DNA of 64,000 bases from Nereocystis luetkeana. Taxonomy: Eukaryota > Sar > Phaeophyceae > Laminariales > Laminariaceae. The translations under genes and the position numbers were made by a program. The stretch spans positions 10,188,727 to 10,252,726 of the forward strand of contig JARUPZ010000012.1 in assembly GCA_031213475.1 (NCBI GenBank). Direction: 5' to 3'. Below are positions 56,455 through 64,000 of the stretch, piece after piece. Numbering within the stretch: position 1 is the first letter of the stretch; every line of letters starts with the position of its first letter. The notes below the pieces were generated by a model. That model searched no databases. It was not told the origin of the DNA and worked only from the letters and a program-made list of their open reading frames with translations.

Positions 56455-56720
56455 TTTTTCACCATCAATTTTACTTTCCAGCCTTCTAAATACACCGTGT
56501 GGTCAGAGGTAGGTTGTCATCTCTTCTCTCCCTTGGTTCAGTAATGCCTTTGCATTTGTCACGCAAAGGTGCCTTTGCATTTGTCACGCAAAGGGGATAT
56601 TCAGCGTTCCCACCGCCGATCGATTTTTCATCGAAGTTTGCTGACTCACACACTCTCAAGCTTTCCGCGATGAGAAAAAGGCACTGCACCCACTGAGCTG
56701 CCCGGGTAAACTATTAAACA
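56455..56720 (-). mobile_element. SINE-B-like copy with an internal duplication
   Basis: Shares ACTTTCCAGCC, GTGGTCA and CTGACTCAC-CACTCTC-GCTTTCCGC blocks with SINE-B. A 25-bp segment (GCCTTTGCATTTGTCACGCA onward) is duplicated in tandem at 56551-56596, inside the central block. Confidence 0.55.
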
Positions 56721-57146
56721 CCGATCGATTAATCAGCCCTGGTTAAGCCTTATTACCCCCCCTCCCCCCATTGGGCGGCACAATAATTAGGCGTATCAGT
56801 AGATGGGAATGTACGCGGTGGTATACAGGATGGGATGTTTGTCTCCCCGGTATCAAGAGGAGCCGTCGAACGAAGCACAGGCTCAGTCGGCCGTTTTTTT
56901 AGCTACTAATTAACATTTATATGCCGGAAAGGGATCGTGTCCGCTGGTCTACCAAACAAAGCTGCCACCAGGAATAATGGCAGACGCTTACAATGTAAGA
57001 ACATCATCATCATCACTTGCCTAGAAGCGTCGGTGCTATTTCTGGAGCAGGCGAGAAACAATAGGTCGTAAAAAAGGGAAGAGACAATTTTGCGTGTTGC
57101 CCGCTTGTTTTCGCGTTGGGCAACACCGTTACAATATACTATTAAT

Positions 57147-57149
57147 ACT

Positions 57150-57194
<45 letters not shown>

Positions 57195-57330
57195 TTAATA
57201 CTACTACATTTAGTGGTACTATTAATATTATTACCACAGCTAGTAGTACTACTACCGCAGCTAGCAGTACTACTACTACTTTTACCGCTACTAATACCAC
57301 TAAATACTACCGTACTATTAATACTTACTA
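57147..57330 (+). repeat. (CTA)n microsatellite interrupted by TTAATA
   Basis: A CTA run at 57150-57193 and looser CTA-rich DNA to 57330 are broken several times by TTAATA placed exactly after a CTA unit (57142, 57195, 57222, 57320). Confidence 0.85.
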
Positions 57331-57361
57331 AGACCAATTATAGTGGGAACATTTTGAAGGG

Positions 57362-57799
57362 CTTTCAGAACTGTTTTTCGGGGCGAAAACCCGCGGTTTA
57401 CTCGGCGGGACTGTCACAAACACCGGTAGACTCCTCAGGATGCCCCTCTTAGTTTTCCGAGAGCCTTCTATTCATAGAGCACTCTTCCGTTTCTCCAGAG
57501 AAGTAGTTGGACTGTTCTTCCATATTTCCAGTTGTGAGGACATCATGATTTTTATAAAAAAAACTTCAAAGATCCAGTGTCTCTGGCCCCAATTCTGACA
57601 AAACAGCTTTATTGTTGACCCTCCAGAGAAAACTGATTGGCAGCTCCAGAAAGTAAGCTAGGACTCTGGAGAAACGGGAAACTGTTCCTTAAAGCTCTTG
57701 GAAAACTCCGGGGAGTAGTGTGAGGAGTTTACCGGTGTTTTTGGCTGTCCCGCCGAGTAAAACGCGTATATTCGGCATGAAAACCCAGTTCTGAGAGCT
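57362..57799. mobile_element. DNA element with long inverted repeats, about 440 bp
   Basis: Arms of about 135 bp (57362-57500 and 57665-57799) are inverted copies: TTTCAGAACTG at the edge, then GTTTACTCGGCGGGAC, ACACCGGTA-ACTCCTCA and CGTTTCTCCAGAG. The spacer is non-coding. Family undetermined; the edge resembles the palindrome at 9473-9526. Confidence 0.75.
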
Positions 57800-58890
57800 C
57801 AGAAACAATTTCCGATAATAGTTGGGCCAATGGTAGACTACCATTTTCGATAGAGGCGGTTGATTTTAGCGATGTAGTGCCGCTGTGCCAATAGGTTTGT
57901 AGTGATATTAGCACTGTAAATCGGAGCGATTTTTTCGATTGAAATCATTGGCCGGTTTTGGCGAACCCGAATAAAATCGTTTTGTATAAATATATCGCCA
58001 GCGTGAGTTTCGAGGGGAAGCGAATGATGAGAGGAACGACCCGCCCCCGCCCCCCGCCCCCCCGGCTTATGAAGGGGCCCTTGTAGAGGGTAAAACACGA
58101 TTTAAATACGTATCTCGCAAAACATGGGCAAACCTTTTTTTTGTGATTCCGATGTCGAGTGAGTCGTACGATTGAATCGGATGGAGGATTGATAGGTACC
58201 AGGTATCCTATGGCTGCGTCAATTAATCTGTGTTCAGCAATATTGGAAGGGTGTGCCAATGAGCCTATAGGAGGGAAAAACGAGGGCTTGCCAAGGGAGG
58301 GAGGTGAAAAATTGGAGCTTTCAAGAGGGAACGTGGGATATGTGTCGGTTGCCAGTGACAGAAGAGAAACTACAGCTTAACTGCGGTGTTAGAGAGGGTA
58401 TCCGATTGAAGTCGGAATGGAACTTGTTCACTGTTGTATACCGCACAATGATCTGAGGGTAAAATTCATATTCACAGCAGTACGTAGCGATATTGGGCGA
58501 AACTTCTGTGACGTTGGATCTATTTGACAGCGGCGTTTTGCGGCTGTGTCGATGGGGCTCTTTATGACGCTTTTCTGTATACCTGTATGTTTTCGTCGAG
58601 AGGTATTGCGCGGCAGGGCCAAACCAGCGTCATCGTAGCGGACGATCGCGATCTAGGTCGAGTTTGGGCGCACAGGAAGACCGAGTAGACTCGTAGCTCG
58701 GCGCTGAGATGAATACTACGGGGATACCACCGCCACGACCAGCGCGAATAAGCAGCCGGTGGTGGTTCGTGTTGTGCTTGGTCTCGAGGCGTCGGGGGAG
58801 GGATCGTGACGGTGATGGTGGTGATGATAGTGATGGGGAAGATGGTTATGGTGGTGATGATGGTGATGTGCCGTCGAAGGTGACATGGCA
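57800..58890. other. Unassigned stretch
   Basis: Weak frames only. GGTGATGATGGTGATG-type repeats at 58810-58875. Confidence 0.3.
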
Positions 58891-58892
58891 GA

Positions 58893-59345
58893 CGGGGGGG
58901 GGGGGGGGGGGGGGCACTCGACATCATGCATGGCTGTAGACGTATGGCCGTACTCGACATCATGCATGGCTGTAGACGTATGACCATAGACCCTCGCATC
59001 CCTACAATGCCGGGACGGAGCACGTCGGGCTTTCACCGACCAGGCAGACATTGCGTGTACCAAGCGCGAAGTGCCGTGAAGTGTTTGACGAGTAGCATGG
59101 AGGGTGAGCTGCATCCTACTAAGAACCTCTCGTGAGGCGGCCTTGCGTATGGATGACAGCTCCAACGAGTGGAAGTGTTTTTTCCGGTGTGGCCACTGGG
59201 AGTGGGCGAGGGGGGGGCGTACATATTTATTGCTTGCCTTGGTCATTCCACCATCGACCACGCATCCCTTTCGGGACGGAACATCGTTTGTACTCCGAAT
59301 AGAGACACCTCCAACACCCGGGCGATCATGTCGTTTTCTCCATAC
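58893..59345 (-). mobile_element. LINE-E 3' part, best copy, poly-C tail
   Basis: On the minus strand a largely open frame includes GCVVDGGMTKASNKYVRPPL, HSQWPHRKKHFHSLELSS and MSAWSVKARRAPSRHCRDAR, and ends at a poly-C tail (G-run 58896-58916). A roughly 35-bp segment at the tail end is duplicated in tandem (58917-58985). Confidence 0.75.
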
Positions 59346-59744
59346 ACGAAGTATTACACTTAAAATGCGTGCAGAGGGGCGAAATAATTCGTTTAATATT
59401 TCGTTGTTAGATCGGCATCAAAAGATACTTGGAACGAATGCCGTCCGTCTCGTCGCGGTATCGGCAGGGTTTTCGCAACGGACGGACGACATATATATAT
59501 GTACGTGGTGGTTGGATTTATTTCCAGTCACTGCCATGTCCCAAGGAGGTTCGAGGTAGACATCCCTTTGGTGTAGAGATTGGCCGTTCGGAGCGGGGTC
59601 GGCGCTGGGGCCACTCAGAGAATGCAGTGTGTGCCGGTCATGATGCAGTTTGAGGGAGAAACACATATTGAGCGCGGCTGCGTCCTTGCCTTTTCTCGCG
59701 TCTTGTAGGCATACCAGCAGTCACCTGGAGACCAAGGGGCGGGT
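59346..59744. other. Unassigned stretch
   Basis: No supported gene. Confidence 0.3.
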
Positions 59745-60830
59745 ACAAGGCGGGGGGGCGGCGGCGGGGGGGGTACTCGATAGTAAGAATGGCCGTAGTC
59801 GTATGACAAAGATCCTCACATCCCCAATGGGGGGGGGGGGGGGGTACTCGTTATCATGGATGGCCATAGCCGTTTGACCATAGAGGGCGGGGGGGGGCGT
59901 ACTCATTTGTTGCTCGCAGTAGTCATTTGACCCTTGATCACGCGTCCCTTCGAGACGGAGCACTATTCCTACTACTAAGAGAGCCGTCTCCAACAATTGG
60001 GCGCTCACCTCGTTGTTTCCATATATCACATAATTATTTTTTACCACTCTTATCCCCTTCCTGTTTCGCCGACTGTGGCCACCACCTATCTCCTAGGATA
60101 GCGATCGTTTTCTCGCTGCTTTCTAGTGTACCAAACTCCTGCATGTTAGGTTCGTCTATTTCCCTCATTATTTTTTTTAACACATCCCGTTCCTCCTTGT
60201 ACATTCCACACTCTCCTACCATGTGAGTTCTATTCTCTATTGTTTTGCCACACAAGCACACCTGTGCATCTACTTCCTCCTCGTCCTCCCGGCCACCGTT
60301 CTACCTCTTTCTTCTATTTGGCAGGTTCAGGTCATCTACACGAAATCGCAGTTTCAGCTTGTTGGCGAAGTCCACCGGGCCGTGTAAAGACGTTTTAGTT
60401 GTCCTTTCGCTTAATCCCCCGAATAAATCCAAGTGTTTCTCCGATTTCAACTTGTTTCTTAGGTCTAGACTTTCCCTTCTTTCTATCCTTTCTTCTACTT
60501 ATGTCTTGTACCAGGTACCTCCCAATCTTCTTTGCGGACATCATATTTTATTGGTTTCCTCCTATATTTCCCCATACTTTCTCAACTACGCTATCCCACC
60601 TCATTCCACCTCTCGCCCTTTTGTTACTTTCTCCCATACGACTCGATCGACTGTGGCTGGCAACCTCTTTTTTGGCATGTTCCTTCCTTTAAACTGTCAA
60701 TATGGGGGGGGAAGGTGTACAGCGCGCGTTCACGGTGAGCGAAATGAGGCGCTCCAAGCGGGAAACGGCGACGGCGTGTGTTGGCGGGCGACGCGGTCGA
60801 CAGTTAATGGCGAGTTTGCAGATTAAAATA
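59745..60830 (-). mobile_element. LINE-E, C-terminal ORF part and 3' end
   Basis: On the minus strand 60261-60034 encodes CLCGKTIENRTHMVGECGMY, then KEERDVLKKIMREIDE, a CCHC-type zinc-knuckle region typical of the end of certain LINE ORFs, followed by AILGDRWWPQSAKQEGDK. Diverged 3' sequence with three short G-runs follows (59750, 59829, 59890). Upstream coding remnants to about 60830 are broken by frame changes. Confidence 0.65.
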
Positions 60831-61334
60831 GGCCAGGTGGTCGCCTTCCAAGCTTTCATGACTTTGGGAGGTTCGAAGAATGCGAAAAAAGAGAAACAGG
60901 GAAGGTGGCCCCTTACGTGTATGTATAATTTGTGCTTCTGTGCTTTCGTTGGGGTCTTAGCTTTATGCGTAGCGGCTTTGGTGCATATACACATGTATGT
61001 TCTACTGTAGGTACTGTAATAGAATCATGTACTGTAATAGAATCGTCAGGGATGCACATTATTGGACTTTTTTGTGGCTGTGCCCGCCACAGGTGTCGCG
61101 GCAATTGCCGTGACATTCCCCGACATGTCGCTGCAAGGGGTACCGCTGACGAGAAGTCGTGGATCGTGCCGCGGTTGTGCCCGCGGATGTGGTCGTGGGA
61201 ACTTGCCGCTACAAGCTCCGCGGCAATGTCCACGGCAAACCCCACACACGTCAACACCCGCGGCAAGCCCCGCGGTAAGTGTCGCGACACTACCAACGAT
61301 AAGAACCTCGGTTTCTGCTGCGGCAACGCCCGAG

Positions 61335-62490
61335 TGTGACATGTGTTCTTCACATTAAACCGTTCTTTCTACCCGTCGGCATCCAGCACAACCAGTGTCC
61401 GTGCCGATTCTTCAATCCTAGAAAGAGATACAAGTTCTGTGGTCACAAAGCTACGCCACAGAGATACTACGTTGCCACGTACGCAGTAAGCACAGCAGTG
61501 GGCAACGCAATGCCATGTCATCATACTAGATACGACAGGCACGACATACACATTCTATGAAATAGAGAAACGAAAAAAAACAATCAAAGAGAAAACAAAA
61601 ACAAAGTAGACAAATCGAAAGAGAAGAATGAAAAAAAATGAAAGCAAAGACTAGAAGAAACAATCTGTCGTCCCCCCCCCCGCAGGCGAGGTGGCCAACA
61701 CTTGAAAAAGAACGAGCTGGGAAAAAAATAAAAAAAAATAACAAAAACACCACTGCTTGTAAACAGAGTAAGACAAAGAACCAAGGAAAAAATAACAAAG
61801 GGAAAATAACAGGCAGACCAAAGCCCATAGCACCCTCCAGCTGGCGGCAGCAATTTGTGGTACAAGTAGTATAGCCAGGTTCTCACTGCTAATCCGCCTG
61901 GTACCTTGCTACCCAGACTGCCGTCTCCGCCCTGCGTTCGCCAACTATGCCCAACCCCTTGGCATCAGACAATACGAAACGAGCAGGGCAGGTTCGTCAT
62001 CCAACCACGCCACATGACTCCTTCAGTGCGGCTTATCAATCAGAAAAGGAAGAGAAATAAACAAAATGAAAATCGCGGAGAATCAGCGCAAGAAAGAAAA
62101 AAACAACACAAAAAGAGTAGACAAGGGAAGACCACGTCCGAACCAGCTACACCAATTGGTGGCACTAGCAGTATGGTCATGTTCTACTTCCTAGTCGGCC
62201 TGGTGCCTTGCTACCCTGTCTGCCATCTCCTTCCTACTTTCGTCTACCGCAGTTTCCCTTCTACTCCTCCTGTTCCCCCCCCCTCCGCATTCCCTTGGTC
62301 GGGTTTTCTGCCACTTCTCCTGTTGCCCTCTCCACCCCCATTCCCTTGGACACCATCCACGGCGGATGCGCGGCGCTGCCTACTTATCTCAGCCTCAGCC
62401 TCGTGCCACCTGACAATGAACCGTTCGGCTGCTTCAAGGATCCCCCGGTACCACTTCCCCGCCTTTTTGGCTGCAGTGGACCACCGTGGT
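61335..62490 (-). mobile_element. LINE-A 3' part, antisense copy
   Basis: From the terminus CTTCACATTAAACCGTTCTT (reverse of the LINE-A end) at about 61345 through the 3' UTR to the coding end [12 protein letters not shown] near 62430-62480 on the minus strand. Diverged from the copies at 1 and 16372; 5' truncated. It lies within the GCCGCGG minisatellite. Confidence 0.85.
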
Positions 62491-62693
62491 GGCAAAGGTC
62501 GGCGGAAAGTGTCGCGGCAAGTGTCGTTCAGGAGCCGCAGTATGTGCCGTGATAAGTGTCGCGGTCCGTGCCGTGACAAGAACTGCGGCACGGGCCGCGG
62601 CAAATGGCTAGTATCGCGTAAGTTCCTCGTTTGTGCCGTGACAAGTGTCATGGGTCAACGTTAACTCTCTGAGCCCGCCTTCTTTATTCCCAG

Positions 62694-62848
62694 GCCTTGT
62701 CAGGTACGGAGCAGGCCGGCCTTGGTTGGCTTTGTCTCGAAATCGAAGACAACCCTACTACATACCGCAGTACATCGACCGTCGTGATTACGACAAATCG
62801 ATCGTCGTTCACCAAACAATCAATGCTTCCAAGAGGGGTTGTGTTAGA
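62694..62848 (+). CDS. Candidate host exon, unknown function
   Basis: A strong acceptor (TTCTTTATTCCCAG) and a donor (GTGAGC at 62849) bound 155 bp that are open in two frames. One reads ALSGTEQAGLGWLCLEIEDN and onward, the other GLVRYGAGRPWLALSRNRRQ and onward. Neither resembles a known domain, and which is used cannot be told without neighbouring exons. Both flanks are minisatellite, as expected for introns. Confidence 0.35.
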
Positions 62849-63375
62849 GTGAGCAAACGTTGCGAAGAGCGTTTTATCTCAGCGATCGAGGACAAAGGTT
62901 CATACATTTGTATTACTGTACCAGGTAGTATATGGCTCGAGTGTGCGCAGCGTGTACCGTGGGTTGCTCCGCGGCTGGTGTCGCGACTGCCCGTGGCAGG
63001 TGTCGCGACACACCCCGCGGCTACACCCGCGGCAAGTGCCGCAGCGAGTGCCGCATGACTCCGCAGTGCGAGCCGCGATGTCAACCGCAGCACTTGACGC
63101 GGTTTTTGTCGCCGCACTGGCCGCGGTTTTTGTACCGGAACTGGCGGCGGCTGTCCCCGCGGAGTTTGCCGCGGAGCTTGCCGCGGATCTTGCCGTGTGT
63201 ATTTTCGTGGCGTGCCATGGGGTGCCGCAGGCCTTGCCGCGACGTGCCGCGAGCCTTGCCGTGACGTTCCGCGAGGTTTGGTATAGCACTTGCCGTGGGC
63301 CTTGCCGCGGCGGTCGTGCCGCGGCATGTCGTGGCATGTTTGGCGACATGTCGCTAAAAGCCAAATAATGTACAC

Positions 63376-64000
63376 CACAAACTCCTCCTACGAGTACGGA
63401 TACATTGTTTCAGCGTCGACAACGCACCGACCACCTCACGTTGTACGCCAAGGCCCTCAAAAAGGCACCATGCGAGGGCGTTGAGACTACCATCCGCAAA
63501 CGACGCCTCTTTGCGGTGGGCGTACAGCGGACGACCAATGAGCGGCTGACCGGTAGGGTGATGTTTGGGACGATCGCTGGCGGGGAGGACCCGGGACCAG
63601 GCAGACCAGGAAAGAACTGGACCCAATGTCTAGCAGACGACCTCAGGGTCTTTCTTTCAATCAAGGCACCGAGGGTTCCACGGAAAACTCGCCTTTGCCG
63701 CTCGGAGTAGAGACGGTGTCATGGCCGAGGGCGGGTACGAAGAGCGGGAAGTGGTACCGGGGGGTCGTCGAAGCGGTGGACAGTCTCATGGCGAGGTGGC
63801 ATAGGGACGAGGCGCAGAGAAGCCGGCTGCGCCACGCAGCTGAAGATGCCAAGAGTGGCGACAAGGGGGGGGGGGGGGGCAGCCATACTGATACAGCTGT
63901 CGACAAATGCAGAAACGAAATAATAGATCTGGTGTCTAGGTATGTATCGATTCGACTAGTCCTTGCATTCTAGCAGCCTGTGTTCATTTCTCGTTGAGTT
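63376..64000 (+). mobile_element. LINE-C 3' part, continues past the window
   Basis: Begins within the RVIGFQRR-equivalent region and encodes RKRRLFAVGVQRTTNERLTG, then WYRGVVEAVDSLMARWHRDE in a shifted frame, then a G-run at 63867-63880 and the CAGCTGTCGAC-type end. This copy has no insertion in the G-run and so serves as the empty site for 54140-54475. Confidence 0.8.

Larger units (their letters stand above)
61070..63360. repeat. GCCGCGGCAAG-type minisatellite, split by insertions
   Basis: Imperfect units of about 12 bp (variants of GTGCCGCGGCAAG) fill 61070-61327, 62495-62660 and 62940-63355. The gaps are an antisense LINE-A copy and a candidate exon segment. Confidence 0.7.

Overview
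This is nuclear DNA of a eukaryote, gene-poor and very rich in mobile elements. The best guess is a brown alga (Phaeophyceae) or a related stramenopile. This is inferred from small exons separated by introns of about 0.7-1.0 kb, GC-rich exons in an AT-rich repeat background, CCCTAA-type telomere-like repeats inside the sequence, and the mix of LINEs, tRNA-derived SINEs, MITEs and a hAT element. No operons, phage genes or CRISPR arrays are present.

Two host genes can be read with confidence. Both were assembled from exons by splice sites and phase. One is a TMEM216-type ciliary transition-zone membrane protein on the minus strand (51416 down to 48542, four exons, 144 aa), which implies a flagellated life stage. 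The other is a Zn2Cys6 (fungal-type) transcription factor on the plus strand (38893-41134, two exons, 522 aa), whose six-cysteine cluster is divided by an intron. Weaker gene pieces are terminal exons at 2046-2496, 3686-3952 and 7527-7688, and candidate exons at 12197, 38392 and 62694.

Layout. 1-1.9 kb: LINE and SINE 3' parts. 2-4 kb: host exons with a 65-bp triplicated repeat. 4.6-13.1 kb: SINE-A copies, palindromic MITEs, a TIR element with a serine-rich ORF, MITE-C with a solo LTR, and a minus-strand LINE-B. 13.1-19.4 kb: GGTACCC-rich DNA, LINE-B, then the best-preserved LINE (LINE-A, 708-codon reverse transcriptase ORF). 19.4-23.3 kb: MITEs and LINE-A 3' ends. 23.4-25.4 kb: a roughly 175-bp tandem array split by a hAT element with an 8-bp target duplication. 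28.9-30 kb: two LINE-E 3' ends. 30.5-36.5 kb: tiny terminal-repeat retroelements (TRIMs) around a decayed Ty3/gypsy fossil. 38.4-43 kb: the transcription factor and its quiet flank. 44-48 kb: SINE-B copies. 48.5-51.4 kb: TMEM216. 52.5-64 kb: decayed LINE-C, LINE-E and LINE-A copies, other repeats and a GCCGCGG-rich minisatellite.

Three patterns stand out beyond ordinary annotation. A 7-bp unit, CCAGGTA (or TACCTGG), occurs dozens of times; repeat copies with and without it show that it arrives as a micro-insertion at TA. A 6-bp unit, TTAATA, behaves similarly and interrupts microsatellites. The TRIM family has a tRNA-like A box inside its LTR and a B box in its leader, and a solo LTR with a 4-bp target duplication fixes the LTR boundaries. 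All coordinates of repeats come from reading by eye and may be off by a few bases.
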